A stretch of DNA of 64,000 nt from Streptomyces lienomycini (lineage in GTDB: Bacteria > Actinomycetota > Actinomycetes > Streptomycetales > Streptomycetaceae): assembly GCF_027947595.1 (NCBI RefSeq), contig NZ_CP116257.1:5403501-5467500 (forward strand). Reading direction: 5' to 3'. Shown in pieces: positions 18,397 to 28,663 of this stretch. Below the pieces are notes generated by a model. The model was not told where the DNA came from, did not search any database, and saw only the letters and a program-made list of their open reading frames with translations. Positions within the stretch are counted from its first letter, which is position 1; each line of letters starts with the position of its first letter. The position numbers and the translations under genes were made by a program.

Positions 18397-20910
18397 CTAA
18401 CTACGCAGCACCGCTCCGACCCGCTCGCCCGCGAGGGCCACCGCCGCGTCGCGGGCGGCCGACGCCTCGTCGACCGTCAGCGTCCGGTCCCCCGCGCGAA
18501 AGCGCAACGCGTACGCGAGGGACTTGCGCCCCTCACCGAGCTGCTCCGCGTTGTCGTAGACGTCGAACAGCCGGATGGACTCCAGCAGTTCACCCGCACC
18601 GTCGCGCAGCGCCGTCTCGACGTCGGCGGCCGGGACGAACGCGTCGACCACCAGGGCGACATCCTGCGTGGCGACCGGGAACGTGGAGATGCCCGGCGCC
18701 TGCGGGGTGTCGTCGCCGACCCGCGCCACGGCGTCGAGGTCCAGCTCCATCGCGCAGGTGCGCGCGGGCAGGCCCAGCGTCTTGAGCACGCGCGGGTGCA
18801 GCTCGCCCGCGTGCCCGATCACGCGCTCCTCGCCGTCCACGGTGACGAACAGCTCGGCGCAGCGGCCCGGGTGCCAGGGCCCGTACTGGCCCTTGCGGAC
18901 GCCCAGTTCGGCGCCGGCCTCGCGGGCGACGGTCCGGGCGGACTCGACCGCGTCGGCCCAGTCGGCCGGACGGCCCTTGCCCCACCAGCCGGCCTGCTCG
19001 CGGGCACCGGCCAGGACCGCGGCGACGTGCCGGGGCTGGTCGGGCAGCGCGGCGTCCAGCGCGGCGAGGTCGTCGGCGCTGGGGCGCCGGTCGACGGGCA
19101 GGTCGGCGGCGACGCGCTGTTCGTCGCGCGGGTGGAAGACCAGGCCGGTCTCGTAGAGCGCCAGGTCGTGCGCGCCCCGGCCGTCGTTGCGGCGCAGCGC
19201 GCCCAGCAGACCGGGCAGCAGCGAGGTCCGCAGCGCGGGCTCCTCGTCGCTGAGCGGGTTGACGAGCCTGACGACGCGGCGGGCCGGGTCGTCGGCGTCG
19301 AGACCGAGCTGGTCGAAGACCTGCTCGCCGACGAACGGGTAGTTCAGCGCCTCGACGTATCCGGCACCGGCCAGCGCGCGCCCGACGCGGCGGTGCAGCC
19401 GCTGCCGGGAGGTCAGGCCGCGGCCCGCCGGGGGCCGGGGCAGCGTGGAGGGCAGGTTCTCGTAGCCCTCCAGCCGGATGACCTCTTCGGCGAGGTCGTT
19501 CGGGTCGGTGAGGTCGGGCCGCCAGGACGGCACGGTGACGATCAGCTCGTCCTGGCCGTAGACGTCGCAGCCCACCTCCTGGAGGCGGCGTACGACGGTC
19601 TCGCGGCCGTAGGCGACACCGGCCACCTTGTCCGGGTGGTCGGCCGGGACGCTGATGGTGTGCGGCGCGGACGGGGCGCTGATCTCCGTGACCCCGGCCT
19701 CGGCGGTGCCGCCCGCGAGCAGCACCAGGAGGTCGACGGTGCGCTGCGCGGCAGCGGCGGCGGCCTGCGGGTCGACGCCCCGCTCGAAGCGGCGGGACGC
19801 CTCGGAGGACAGCTTGTGCCGGCGGGCGGTGCGCGCGATGGACACCTGGTCGAAGTGGGCGGCCTCGATGACCACGTCACTCGTCGCGTTCTCGGTGTCG
19901 CCGTGGTCGGCGATCTCGGTGTTGGCGCCGCCCATGACCCCGGCGAGGCCGATCGGGCCGCGGTCGTCGGTGATGACCAGGTCCTCGGCGTGCAGCTTCC
20001 GCTCGGTGCCGTCGAGGGTGACGATCTTCTCGCCCTCCTGGGCCCGGCGTACGCCGATGGTGCCCTGGACCAGTGAGCGGTCGTAGGCGTGCAGGGGCTG
20101 GCCCAGCTCCATCATCACATAGTTGGTGACGTCGACGGCGAGGGAGATCGGGCGCATGCCGACCTTCTGGAGCCGCCGCTGGAGCCAGATCGGGGAGCGC
20201 GCCTCGGCGCTGAGGCCGGTCACGGTGCGGGCGGTGAAGCGGTCGCAGCCGGTGGGGTCGGCGATCTTCACCGGGTAGCCGTAGGCGTTGGGGCCGGGCA
20301 CGTCGAGCAGGGCCGGGTCGCGCAGCGGCAGGCCGTAGGCGATGGCGGCCTCACGGGCGACACCGCGGATGGACAGGCAGTCGCCGCGGTTGGCGGTGAC
20401 GGCGATGTCCAGCACCTCGTCGACCAGTTCCAGCAGCTCGATGGCGTCCTTGCCGACCTCGGTCTCCGGCGGCAGCACGATGATGCCGTGGGTGCCGTCG
20501 TCGCCCATACCCAGCTCGTCGCTGGAGCAGATCATGCCGTGGGACGTCTTGCCGTAGGTCTTGCGGGCGCTGATCGAGAAGCCGCCGGGCAGGGTGGCGC
20601 CGGGGAGGACCACGACGACCTTGTCGCCGACGGCGAAGTTCCGGGCGCCGCAGACGATTTCCTGGGGCTCACCGGTGCCGTTGGCCTGACCGACGTTCAC
20701 GGTGCAGAAGCGGATCGGCTTCTTGAAGCCCTCCAGCTCCTCGATGGTCAGCACCTGGCCGACGACGAGGGGGCCCTTGAGGTCGGCGCCGAGGTGCTCG
20801 ACGGTCTCGACCTCCAGCCCGGCCGAAATCAGCTTGGCCTGCACGTCGCGGCCGGTCTCGGTGGCCGGCAGGTCGACGTACTCCCGCAGCCAGGAAAGCG
20901 GGACCCGCAT
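18397..20910 (-). CDS. pheT: Phenylalanyl-tRNA synthetase beta subunit
   Basis: The protein has 837 residues, normal for bacterial PheT. It pairs with PheS in the (alpha-beta)2 enzyme that charges tRNA-Phe, and the beta chain also edits Tyr-tRNA-Phe. The order of domains is visible: N-terminal [15 protein letters not shown], the OB-fold tRNA-binding domain ([14 protein letters not shown] to [16 protein letters not shown], 48-110), the B3/B4 editing region near 210-390 with [19 protein letters not shown]5 domains, and the C-terminal anticodon-binding FDX-ACB domain ending [16 protein letters not shown] 20910 overlaps the pheS stop by one base (TGATG). Confidence 0.98.
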   Translation of the reverse strand: MRVPLSWLREYVDLPATETGRDVQAKLISAGLEVETVEHLGADLKGPLVVGQVLTIEELEGFKKPIRFCTVNVGQANGTGEPQEIVCGARNFAVGDKVVVVLPGATLPGGFSISARKTYGKTSHGMICSSDELGMGDDGTHGIIVLPPETEVGKDAIELLELVDEVLDIAVTANRGDCLSIRGVAREAAIAYGLPLRDPALLDVPGPNAYGYPVKIADPTGCDRFTARTVTGLSAEARSPIWLQRRLQKVGMRPISLAVDVTNYVMMELGQPLHAYDRSLVQGTIGVRRAQEGEKIVTLDGTERKLHAEDLVITDDRGPIGLAGVMGGANTEIADHGDTENATSDVVIEAAHFDQVSIARTARRHKLSSEASRRFERGVDPQAAAAAAQRTVDLLVLLAGGTAEAGVTEISAPSAPHTISVPADHPDKVAGVAYGRETVVRRLQEVGCDVYGQDELIVTVPSWRPDLTDPNDLAEEVIRLEGYENLPSTLPRPPAGRGLTSRQRLHRRVGRALAGAGYVEALNYPFVGEQVFDQLGLDADDPARRVVRLVNPLSDEEPALRTSLLPGLLGALRRNDGRGAHDLALYETGLVFHPRDEQRVAADLPVDRRPSADDLAALDAALPDQPRHVAAVLAGAREQAGWWGKGRPADWADAVESARTVAREAGAELGVRKGQYGPWHPGRCAELFVTVDGEERVIGHAGELHPRVLKTLGLPARTCAMELDLDAVARVGDDTPQAPGISTFPVATQDVALVVDAFVPAADVETALRDGAGELLESIRLFDVYDNAEQLGEGRKSLAYALRFRAGDRTLTVDEASAARDAAVALAGERVGAVLRS

Positions 20911-22031
20911 CAGATCTCCATCCCGAACGGCCGGGTGAACCGGACGTCACCCTCGACCATGTCTCGCATGTCCTCGACGTTGTGGCGGAACATCAGCATC
21001 CGCTCGATGCCGAACCCGAAGGCGAAGCCGCTGTACTTCTCGGGGTCGATACCGCAGGCCGTGAGCACCCGCGGGTTGACCATGCCGCAGCCGCCCAGCT
21101 CGATCCAGCCCTCGCTGGAGCAGGTGCGACAGGGCCGGTCGGGGTTGCCGACGGACGCGCCCTTGCAGACGTAGCAGAGCATGTCCATCTCGGCGGACGG
21201 CTCGGTGAAGGGGAAGAAGTTCGGCCGCAGCCGGGTCTTCATCTCCGCGCCGAACAGCGACTGGACCATGTGGTCCAGGGTGCCCTTGAGGTCCGCCATG
21301 GTCAGGCCCTCGTCGATGGCGAGCAGCTCGACCTGGTGGAAGACGGGGGTGTGCGTGGCGTCCAGCTCGTCGGTGCGGTACACCCGGCCGGGGCAGATCA
21401 CGTAGACCGGCAGGTCGCGCTCCAGCGCGGAGCGGATCTGCACGGGCGAGGTGTGGGTGCGCAGCACGACGCCGGATTCGGAGCCACCCTCCGGGCCCTG
21501 GACGAAGAAGGTGTCGGCCTCGCCGCGGGCGGGGTGGTCCGGGCCGATGTTGAGGGCGTCGAAGTTGAACCACTCGGCCTCGGCCTCGGGGCCCTCGGCG
21601 ACCTCGTAGCCCATGGCGACGAAGACGTCCTCGATGCGCTCGGACAGGGTGGTGAGCGGGTGGCGGGCGCCGGCCGGTACGCGGTCGTAGGGCAGTGTGA
21701 CGTCCACGGCCTCCTCGACCAGGACGCGCGCGTCCCGCTCGGCCTCCAGCTCGGTCTGGCGGGCGGCGAGCGCCTTGTTCACGGCGCCGCGGGCCATGCC
21801 GACGCGCTTGCCGGCCTCGGCCTTGGCCTGCGGGGGCAGGGCGCCGATCTCGCGGTTGGCCAGCGACAGCGGGGAGGTGCCGCCGGTGTGGGCGACCTTG
21901 GCCTCCTGGAGCGCGTCGAGGGAGTCCGCGGCGGCGAAGGCGGCGAGCGCCTCGTCCCGCATGCGCTCGATCTCTTCCGGTTTCAAGGCCTCGACCTCGA
22001 CCGGGTCGTACGACTTATTCGGTGCCGACAT
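20910..22031 (-). CDS. pheS: Phenylalanyl-tRNA synthetase alpha subunit
   Basis: The protein has 373 residues from ATG 22031 ([15 protein letters not shown]). It is the catalytic class II subunit. The N-terminal coiled-coil (about 1-95) binds tRNA. Motif 2 is near [23 protein letters not shown] (225-247), with HTSPVQIR before it, and motif 3 is near the end in [14 protein letters not shown] cysteine-rich insert, [19 protein letters not shown] (about 295-313), has two CxxC pairs that could bind zinc, as in other actinobacterial PheS. The 180-base leader contains two 11-base tandem repeats (GCGCTTCGTC on the plus strand at 22096 and 22107). Confidence 0.98.
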   Translation of the reverse strand: MSAPNKSYDPVEVEALKPEEIERMRDEALAAFAAADSLDALQEAKVAHTGGTSPLSLANREIGALPPQAKAEAGKRVGMARGAVNKALAARQTELEAERDARVLVEEAVDVTLPYDRVPAGARHPLTTLSERIEDVFVAMGYEVAEGPEAEAEWFNFDALNIGPDHPARGEADTFFVQGPEGGSESGVVLRTHTSPVQIRSALERDLPVYVICPGRVYRTDELDATHTPVFHQVELLAIDEGLTMADLKGTLDHMVQSLFGAEMKTRLRPNFFPFTEPSAEMDMLCYVCKGASVGNPDRPCRTCSSEGWIELGGCGMVNPRVLTACGIDPEKYSGFAFGFGIERMLMFRHNVEDMRDMVEGDVRFTRPFGMEI

Positions 22032-22212
22032 CTCTTCCCGTGCTTCCGATTGGCTGGCTGGGACGCCCCGTCCACGGTCCTCGGACACGGCGCAGGCGCT
22101 TCGTCTGCGCTTCGTCCGCGGAGCTGGACGCAAAGGTGCCAAAGACCGAGTCTAACGGGGCGGTGGAACGCTGAATCACGCCCGTGGGGTCGTCGGCCGT
22201 CCGAGGTGGGTC

Positions 22213-23361
22213 TCAGGTGAGGTAGGCCGGTGCCGCCACGGGCAACGTAAATCGGAACTCGGCGCCGCCGCCGGGGGCGCGGCCGACCGTGATGGTGCCG
22301 CCGTGGGCCTCGACGATGCCCTTGACGATGTACAGCCCGAGACCGGTGCCGCCGCGCTTGCTGCCCCGCCAGAAGCGGGTGAAGACGCGGTTCATGGACT
22401 CCTCCGGGATGCCGGCCCCCTCGTCGCTCACCGTGACCGACGTGCCGGTGTCCTCACCCTCGCGGGGGGACGCCGTGGGCGTGACGTCAATGGTGACGGT
22501 TCCCTCGCCGTGCCGCACGGCATTTTCCAGCAGGTTGCTGAGCACCTGGTCGACCTTGTCGGGGTCGGCCCACAGGTCGGGCAGCGGCTGGGCGACGCGG
22601 AGCAGGAACCGGTCGGCCTCCTGGCCGGCGGCGACGTACGCCTGGATGTGCCGGCCGACGGCGGCGCCGATGTCGACGGGCTGGCGGCGCACCTCCAGGC
22701 GGCCGGAGTCGATCCGGGAGATGTCGAGCAGCTCGGCGATGAGCCGGGTGACGCGGTCGGCGTCGGCGTCGACGGTCTCCAGCATCAGCCGCTTCTGGTC
22801 GTCGGTGAACCGCTCCCACTTGGCCAGCAGCGTCGCGGTGAAGCCCTTGACGGAGGTGAGGGGGGAGCGCAGTTCGTGGGCGACGGTGGCGATCAGCTCG
22901 GCGTGGCTGCGCTCGGTGCGGCGGCGGGCCTCGGTGTCGCGCAGGGTGACGACGACGCGGTGGACGGGGCCGAGGGGTTCGGTGCGGACGTAGCGGGCGG
23001 TGACCAGGACCTCCCGGCCGCCGGGGAGCAGGAGGTTGCGTTCGGGCTGGCGGACGCGGATGGCGAGGCCGCCGTAGGGGTCGGTGAGCTGCCACCAGCG
23101 GCGGCTCTCCAGGTCCTCCAGGGGCAGTGCGCTCTCCAGGGGCTGTCCGAGGGCTTCGGCGGCGGGAGTGGCGGTGATACGGACGGCGGCGGCGTTGAAG
23201 CAGACGACCCGGCCGTGCTCGTCGGCGACGACGAGGCCGTCGGGCAGCTGGTCCGGATGGATGCCGAGGTCGGCGGGATCGGCGGGATCTTCGGGCGTGC
23301 GGGGCGCGGGCGGACGCGGCGCTCCCCGTGCACCCGGTGCGCTGCTGGTGCCGACGCTCAT
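22213..23361 (-). CDS. Orphan PAS sensor histidine kinase
   Basis: The protein has 382 residues. There are no membrane helices, so it is cytoplasmic. A PAS domain (about 35-145; GLVVADEHGRVVCFNAAA) precedes the HisKA dimerisation helix with the phospho-acceptor H162 in VAHELRSPLTSVKG. The HATPase domain has the N box NLLENAVRH, the G1 box VSDEGAGIP and the G2 region GGTGLGLYIVKGI. No response regulator is adjacent, so its target lies elsewhere. It sits between pheS and the rRNA methylase on the same strand; the 181-base gap to pheS suggests separate transcription. The signal sensed by the PAS domain is unknown. Confidence 0.9.
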   Translation of the reverse strand: MSVGTSSAPGARGAPRPPAPRTPEDPADPADLGIHPDQLPDGLVVADEHGRVVCFNAAAVRITATPAAEALGQPLESALPLEDLESRRWWQLTDPYGGLAIRVRQPERNLLLPGGREVLVTARYVRTEPLGPVHRVVVTLRDTEARRRTERSHAELIATVAHELRSPLTSVKGFTATLLAKWERFTDDQKRLMLETVDADADRVTRLIAELLDISRIDSGRLEVRRQPVDIGAAVGRHIQAYVAAGQEADRFLLRVAQPLPDLWADPDKVDQVLSNLLENAVRHGEGTVTIDVTPTASPREGEDTGTSVTVSDEGAGIPEESMNRVFTRFWRGSKRGGTGLGLYIVKGIVEAHGGTITVGRAPGGGAEFRFTLPVAAPAYLT

Positions 23362-23411
23362 CCCCGTACCCCACCTCTCAACCGCGCAGGGGCCCTGAGC
23401 TGGTCACCCTA

Positions 23412-24260
<849 letters not shown>

Positions 24261-24300
24261 TCTTGCTCACCTTCACATCTGAATCGTCGTGGACTGCAAC

Positions 24301-24353
24301 GCGCCCCAAAGGGGCGCGGGGAACTGCGCGACCAGCCACAACGCACCCGCGGC
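24301..24353 (-). repeat. Interspersed repeat copy C, between rplT and the rRNA methylase
   Basis: The core GGGGCGCGGGGAACTGCGCG starts at 24311 and ACCCGC starts at 24345, again 34 bases on. The left edge is a perfect hairpin, GCGCCCC-AAA-GGGGCGC (24301-24317). Here the element lies beyond the rplT terminator and about 40 bases before the methylase start. Confidence 0.9.
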
Positions 24354-24380
24354 AGACAACGAACCGAACACAACGGCAAC

Positions 24381-24418
24381 CGAAGGGACCCGCAGGCTCC
24401 AGCCTGCGGGTCCCTTCG
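24381..24418 (-). terminator. Strong terminator of infC-rpmI-rplT
   Basis: CGAAGGGACCCGCAGGCT (24381-24398) and AGCCTGCGGGTCCCTTCG (24401-24418) form a perfect 18-pair inverted repeat with a 2-base spacer (effectively a 4-base loop). It starts 25 bases after the rplT stop. It has no long T run but is among the strongest hairpins in the window. Confidence 0.9.
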
Positions 24419-24442
24419 ACTACGGCTCAAGCCGGCGCAGCG

Positions 24443-24826
24443 TCACGCGGCCTTCGGCGCGTTCACGTCGCTCGGCAGCGCCTTCTGCGCGACCTCGACG
24501 AGCGCGGCGAACGCGTTCGGGTCGTTGACGGCCAGCTCGGCGAGGATCTTGCGGTCGACCTCGACGTTGGCGGCCTTCAGGCCCTGGATGAAGCGGTTGT
24601 ACGTGATGCCGTTGGCGCGGGCAGCGGCGTTGATGCGCTGGATCCACAGCTGGCGGAAGTCACCCTTGCGCTTCTTGCGGTCGTTGTAGTTGTAGACCAG
24701 CGAGTGGGTGACCTGCTCCTTGGCCTTGCGGTACAGGCGCGAACGCTGACCGCGGTAGCCGGAGGCCTGCTCGAGGATCGCCCGGCGCTTCTTGTGGGCG
24801 TTGACTGCCCGCTTGACGCGTGCCAC
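24443..24826 (-). CDS. rplT: 50S ribosomal protein L20
   Basis: The protein has 127 residues from GTG 24826 with AAGGAG upstream. L20 binds 23S rRNA early in 50S assembly. The sequence [25 protein letters not shown] and the [22 protein letters not shown] and [25 protein letters not shown] segments are diagnostic. It is last in infC-rpmI-rplT. In other bacteria L20 represses this operon by binding the leader mRNA; whether that holds here is unknown. Confidence 0.99.
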   Translation of the reverse strand: MARVKRAVNAHKKRRAILEQASGYRGQRSRLYRKAKEQVTHSLVYNYNDRKKRKGDFRQLWIQRINAAARANGITYNRFIQGLKAANVEVDRKILAELAVNDPNAFAALVEVAQKALPSDVNAPKAA

Positions 24827-24923
24827 TTGTTAACTCCTTGTAGCGGGGCCGCGGTGGTCCTCACGCGGCCCGGTGTTGATGGGGTCCCGGTCCTGCCGTA
24901 CGGCGCTCAGTGGCGCCCGTACG

Positions 24924-25118
24924 TCACTTGCCGAGAAGCTTCTTGATCTTCGCGGCGTCGCCCGGGGCCATCTCGGCGTTGCCGGTGAGGCGACGCGTCA
25001 CGCGGGACGACTTGTGCTCGAGCAGGTGGCGCTTGCCGGCGCGCTCACGGAGCACCTTGCCGGAGCCGGTGATCTTGAAGCGCTTGCTGGCACCGCTGTG
25101 CGACTTGTTCTTCGGCAT
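24924..25118 (-). CDS. rpmI: 50S ribosomal protein L35
   Basis: The protein has 64 residues, starting at ATG 25118 behind [43 protein letters not shown] is typical of L35, a basic structural protein of the large subunit. It lies between infC and rplT in the conserved order. The frame is open upstream to 25235, but conservation begins at MPKNKSH. Confidence 0.99.
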   Translation of the reverse strand: MPKNKSHSGASKRFKITGSGKVLRERAGKRHLLEHKSSRVTRRLTGNAEMAPGDAAKIKKLLGK

Positions 25119-25231
25119 AGCGCCGTTCTCTCCTCGTCGGTGGCGCTCCGGTGCCCGGTCGTGAAACCGGGCACGGGGTGGAGCGTCGCTCTTGTATCGG
25201 TCTGGGTCCTGGGGACTGACGCCCCCGGGGG

Positions 25232-25897
25232 TCACGCCTCGGCGGGTGCCTCGGCAGGTGCCTCGGCCGGAGCCTCGGCGGCCTCGCCTTCGGTCTCCGC
25301 GGCGTTCTGCGACTTGCCGGGGTTGGCCTTCGCGTCCGCCTTGCGCGCTTCCTGCGCCTGGCGGGCCTCGGCCATCGCCTCGGTCTTCTTCTTGTGCGGA
25401 CCGAGAACCATGATCATGTTTCGGCCGTCCTGCTTCGGGTTCGACTCGATGAAGCCGAGGTCCTGGACGTCCTCCGCGAGACGCTGCAGCAGTCGGTAGC
25501 CCAGCTCGGGGCGGGACTGCTCGCGGCCACGGAACATGATCGTGATCTTGACCTTGTCGCCCTGCTTGAGGAACCGGACGACGTGACCCTTCTTGGTGTC
25601 ATAGTCGTGCGGGTCGATCTTCGGCCGGAGCTTCATCTCCTTGATGACCGTGTGCGCCTGGTTCTTGCGCGCCTCACGGGCCTTCATGGCCGACTCGTAC
25701 TTGAACTTCCCGTAGTCCATGAGCTTGCACACGGGCGGACGGGCGTTCGCCGCGACCTCGACGAGGTCGAGGTCGTACTCCTGCGCAAGCTCCAGGGCCT
25801 TGGCAAGCGGGACAATCCCGACCTGCTCGCCGCTGGGACCGACAAGTCGCACCTCGGGAACGCGAATCCGGTCGTTGATGCGGGGCTCGGCGCTGAT
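25232..25897 (-). CDS. infC: Translation initiation factor IF-3 with probable ATC start
   Basis: About 221 residues. IF-3 binds the 30S subunit and rejects wrong start codons. The N domain ([24 protein letters not shown]) and C domain ([35 protein letters not shown]) are complete. AGGAGG lies 4 bases before an ATC at 25897-25895 (I-S-A-E-P-R-I-N-D). No ATG, GTG or TTG in that frame lies between the upstream leader and this point, so ATC is the best start. infC in other bacteria uses AUU/AUC for self-control through its own codon-discrimination role. The C-terminus has an extra Ala/Glu/Pro tail with a repeated EAPA unit, an actinobacterial feature. Confidence 0.95.
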   Translation of the reverse strand: MSAEPRINDRIRVPEVRLVGPSGEQVGIVPLAKALELAQEYDLDLVEVAANARPPVCKLMDYGKFKYESAMKAREARKNQAHTVIKEMKLRPKIDPHDYDTKKGHVVRFLKQGDKVKITIMFRGREQSRPELGYRLLQRLAEDVQDLGFIESNPKQDGRNMIMVLGPHKKKTEAMAEARQAQEARKADAKANPGKSQNAAETEGEAAEAPAEAPAEAPAEA

Positions 25898-26280
25898 GGA
25901 TCCTCCTCGGTAGCACCACGCGGCGGTCTGGCGGACAGCCGCGTAACGTCTGTGTTCGATAGACCTAACCGCGCCGGCACATGAAAAATGCCCCGGACGA
26001 TCACAGGCGGGGCTCCTCGAACTGCTACCGGAGCACCGCCGCGATGACCGCGGGGCGCGCTTTCGGGCTGGTCGCCGCCGCTGGACGGGACCGCCTGACC
26101 GGTGACCCGCCGCCCGGAGGACGGCCAGGTGGGAGTTCGAAGCCTCCACTTGTGGGCCGGATCCGCTGCCGTGGGCGTACGTGTCCGACCGGTCGTTACA
26201 CAAGGTTAGCAGTTCGGCGGGGGAAGGGCTAACCGGGACCGAGTGGGGACGGGCCCCGCGCTGCGCCTATCGTGTGCGGC
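25898..26280. other. infC leader and divergent promoter region
   Basis: The region spans 383 bases. The minus strand should carry the infC promoter and a long 5' leader with the hairpin-T5 element at 25984-26013. The plus strand leads into the DUF1844 gene at 26281. No coding region is supported; frames that run upstream of infC into this region lack conservation and ribosome sites. An AT-richer patch near 26195-26215 (TTACACAAGGTTAGCAG on the plus strand) is a likely place for promoters. Confidence 0.6.
25984..26013 (-). promoter_or_regulatory. Hairpin plus T tract in the infC leader (attenuator candidate)
   Basis: On the minus strand GCCCCG (26013-26008), a 12-base loop and CGGGGC (25995-25990) are followed by ATTTTTC (25989-25983). 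This is a classical rho-independent shape about 85 bases upstream of the infC start, on the transcribed strand and away from any gene end. A true T run is rare in this genome. Confidence 0.6.
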
Positions 26281-26646
26281 ATGAGTGAGACCCCTGCTGA
26301 GTCCTCGGCGAACCCCGACTTCGACGCCATGGCCCGCGACATCGCCGAGGTCCCGGCGGTCGAGGTGATCGTGACGGTGGCCGTGAACCTCATGAGCGCC
26401 GCCGCCGTGAAGCTGGGCCTGACCGAGGAGGGCGACGCCCACAAGGACCTGGACGAGGCCCGCAAGCTGGTGCACGCGCTGGCCGGTCTGCTGGACGCCA
26501 CCGCGACCGAGATCAGCTCGTTCCACGCGGCGCCGCTGCGCGACGGTCTGAAGTCGCTGCAGCTGGCCTTCCGCGAGGCCTCGCTCGTCCCGGACGAGCC
26601 GGGCCAGGGTCCGGGCGAGAAGTACACGGGCGCGATCTACGGCTGA
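26281..26646 (+). CDS. DUF1844 family protein
   Basis: The protein has 121 residues. ATG 26281 is preferred over GTG 26272. The segment PAVEVIVTVAVNLMSAAAVKLGL followed by DLDEARKLVHALAGLLDATATEI is the DUF1844 helical core. Function unknown; the family is small, soluble and widely distributed, and its neighbourhood next to infC-rplT is conserved in actinobacteria as I recall. Divergent from infC; ends 22 bases before the convergent SseB gene. Confidence 0.88.
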   Translation: MSETPAESSANPDFDAMARDIAEVPAVEVIVTVAVNLMSAAAVKLGLTEEGDAHKDLDEARKLVHALAGLLDATATEISSFHAAPLRDGLKSLQLAFREASLVPDEPGQGPGEKYTGAIYG

Positions 26647-26668
26647 GGTGCCGCCCGCGCACCCGGAG

Positions 26669-27400
26669 CTACCCCCGCACGTACAAGGGCTCGCCCGGCG
26701 GCGTCGCCCCGGCCGGCAGCAGTGCCAGGTCGAGGCCGCGCACCAGGCGGGCCCTCAGTGTGTCGTCGGCGGCCAGCCGCTCGGCGACGGCGCGGGCGGC
26801 GGTCGCCGCGTCGGCCCCCGGGTCGAGGACCAGCGCCAGGGTGCCGTCGGCCCGTCCCGGCCCGAGGTGGGCGCGGAGCACGGCGGGCTCGACGGCCAGG
26901 GCGGCGCGTACGGCCTCGCCCACGGCCGGGTCCGCGAGCGGGTCGGTCGTCGTACGCCCCTCGGCGAGGGCCAGCAGCACCGCCCCGGTCAGCTCGAACG
27001 GCACCGGCCCGGCCAGGTCCAGTACGACGGTGTCCGCCTTCTCGTGCGCGGCGGCCTGCAGCGCCTGGTGCACCGGTACGGCGACGGGGCGGGCCGCGGG
27101 GTCCCAGCGGGCGAGCGACTCGGTGGACGTGAACGCGGGGAGTGCGGTGCGGTCGCCGGCCTTCAGGGTCGGTACGGCCATGTCGCTGGTCTTCTCGCGG
27201 CGCAGCCCGTTCGCGTCCTCCTCCACCTCGCCGAGGACGGCGACGACGGGCACCAGCAGCCGGGCGCCCTTGAGCGCCTCCAGCACCGGGGTCACGGCGC
27301 TGCGGTCCTCGGCCCAGGCGGCGAGCGCGGCGCTCAGCCGGGGGTCGGCGGAGCCGTCGTCGTCGGAGAAGGCGGAGTCGGGAATGTTCTTGTTCGCCAC
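26669..27400 (-). CDS. SseB-like protein
   Basis: The protein has 243 residues from GTG 27400. SseB N-terminal domain features are RLSAALAAWAEDRSAVTPVLEALKGARLLVPVVAV (about 22-55), then MAVPTLKAGDRTALPAFTSTESLARW (74-99), then PFELTGAVLLALAEG (134-148). The family was named after an enhanced-sensitivity gene near E. coli rhodanese and also has distant type III secretion namesakes; the role here is unknown. The C-terminal third is a second alpha/beta region with the repeated charged LGPGRADGTLALVL motif. Cytoplasmic. A small ORF lies immediately upstream and may be cotranscribed. Confidence 0.8.
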   Translation of the reverse strand: MANKNIPDSAFSDDDGSADPRLSAALAAWAEDRSAVTPVLEALKGARLLVPVVAVLGEVEEDANGLRREKTSDMAVPTLKAGDRTALPAFTSTESLARWDPAARPVAVPVHQALQAAAHEKADTVVLDLAGPVPFELTGAVLLALAEGRTTTDPLADPAVGEAVRAALAVEPAVLRAHLGPGRADGTLALVLDPGADAATAARAVAERLAADDTLRARLVRGLDLALLPAGATPPGEPLYVRG

Positions 27401-27411
27401 GGTCCCCGACC

Positions 27412-27585
27412 CTAGTCCAGGGCGTCGGCGGCTCGTCGCGGGCCCCGTGCGGCGGGCGCGGGACGCAGGGCGGCATCCAGCGTACGGATCAGCTCGCCGA
27501 CGCGTCCCCCGCCGGCGGGCGACTCCGGGTCGAGAACGGTTCCGCTCGCCTCACCCGTCATGCACCCGTCTTCGGCGCCACTCAT
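27412..27585 (-). CDS. Possible small protein upstream of sseB-like gene
   Basis: The ORF has 57 codons: ATG 27585 with AGAGG 3 bases before it, or ATG 27561 giving 49 residues. The sequence ends RVGELIRTLDAALRPAPAARG...ADALD. Third codon positions are almost all G or C, and the stop is 11 bases before the SseB-like start, so cotranscription is likely. I do not recognise it; no membrane segment or motif. Could be a non-coding upstream region by chance. Confidence 0.45.
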   Translation of the reverse strand: MSGAEDGCMTGEASGTVLDPESPAGGGRVGELIRTLDAALRPAPAARGPRRAADALD

Positions 27586-27663
27586 CGGCCTCTCACGGTT
27601 CTCCGACCCGGTTCTCACGTCCGTCCCACGCCTCGCACAGCAACCGCCCGGACCATCATCGCC

Positions 27664-28632
27664 ATGGAGTCCCCCGGAACCCGGCGGCACCGGCGACGAC
27701 GGCGGCGGCACCGGCGCCGTGTCCCGGTGTGGTCGGCGCTGACCGCGTTCGCCGTCGTCGGCGCCACGGCCACCGGCGCGGTGTACTGGCAGGGCCACGC
27801 GCGTCCGGACGCGGGCGGCGCCGTATCGTCGTCCGCCTCGGCACCCTCGGGCGGGGAGGCATCGGTGGAGACGGTCGAGCCGGTGGTGGACCGTGACGCG
27901 CGGCTGGCCGCGGCCATGGCGTCGGTGGCGGTGGCGGACGGCGCCGAGGTGTCGGTGGCGGTGCTCGACCCGGACTCCGGCGAGGGCGCCTCGTACGGCA
28001 CGGGGGTCTTCGACACCGCGAGCGTCGTCAAGGTGGACATCCTGGCGGCGCTGCTGCTGCGGGCGCAGGACGCGGGGCGTTCGCTGACCGCGCGGGAGAG
28101 GACGTACGCCGTCGCGATGATCGAGGACAGTGACAACGACTCGGCGTCCGCGCTGTGGCGGGCGATCGGTGCGGCCGACGGGCTCGACGCCGCCAACGAG
28201 CGCTTCGGGCTGACGGGGACCGCGGGTGGCGACGGCCCCCTGTGGGGTCTGACGCAGACCACGGCCGCCGACCAGGTGGCGCTGCTGCGGCAGGTGTTCG
28301 TGGCGGACGGTTCGCGGCTGAGTGAGGCGTCGCGAGCGTATGTGCGGGGCATGATGGGGCGGATCTCCGTCGGTCAGCGGTGGGGTGTGTCGGCCGCGGC
28401 CGACCCGGCCGACGACGGCGGTGGGGGCGGGGGTTCGGCGTGGGCGCTGAAGAACGGCTGGCTGCGGCGCAGCACCACCGGGCTGTGGGTCGTCAACAGC
28501 ATCGGCCGGGTCGAGTCGGGCGGCCACGGCTACCTGGTGGCGGTGGTGTCGCGGGGCAGCGGCACGCAGGCGGAGGGCATCTCGCTGACCGAGGCGGCGG
28601 CGCGGGCGGCGGTGGCCGTGTTCACCGGCTAG
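27664..28632 (+). CDS. Secreted serine hydrolase of the class A beta-lactamase fold
   Basis: The protein has 322 residues. A strongly basic N-terminus (RRHRRRRRRHRRR) precedes one membrane segment (VWSALTAFAVVGATATGAVYW, about 22-42), so it is likely anchored or exported. The catalytic SxxK is S120-V-V-K123, an SDN triad equivalent is S156-D-N158, and a K-N-G segment near 260 sits where KTG is expected. The class A general-base glutamate is not obvious, so true penicillin hydrolysis is unlikely. A Gly/Ser low-complexity loop (DDGGGGGG) precedes the last motif. Convergent with the mycosin gene. Confidence 0.75.
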   Translation: MESPGTRRHRRRRRRHRRRVPVWSALTAFAVVGATATGAVYWQGHARPDAGGAVSSSASAPSGGEASVETVEPVVDRDARLAAAMASVAVADGAEVSVAVLDPDSGEGASYGTGVFDTASVVKVDILAALLLRAQDAGRSLTARERTYAVAMIEDSDNDSASALWRAIGAADGLDAANERFGLTGTAGGDGPLWGLTQTTAADQVALLRQVFVADGSRLSEASRAYVRGMMGRISVGQRWGVSAAADPADDGGGGGGSAWALKNGWLRRSTTGLWVVNSIGRVESGGHGYLVAVVSRGSGTQAEGISLTEAAARAAVAVFTG

Positions 28633-28663
28633 CCGCGGCCGGACCCGGGGGCCGCGGCGGTGT

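Noticed and set aside
22032..22212. T-box or phenylalanine leader peptide upstream of pheS
   Set aside because: I looked for a start codon followed by Phe codons and for a T-box AGGGTGG-like sequence on the minus strand; neither is convincing. Only a short tandem repeat is present.
22240..22255. Apparent second TTA codon in the sensor kinase
   Set aside because: The TTA letters span two codons (TTT ACG) in the real frame.
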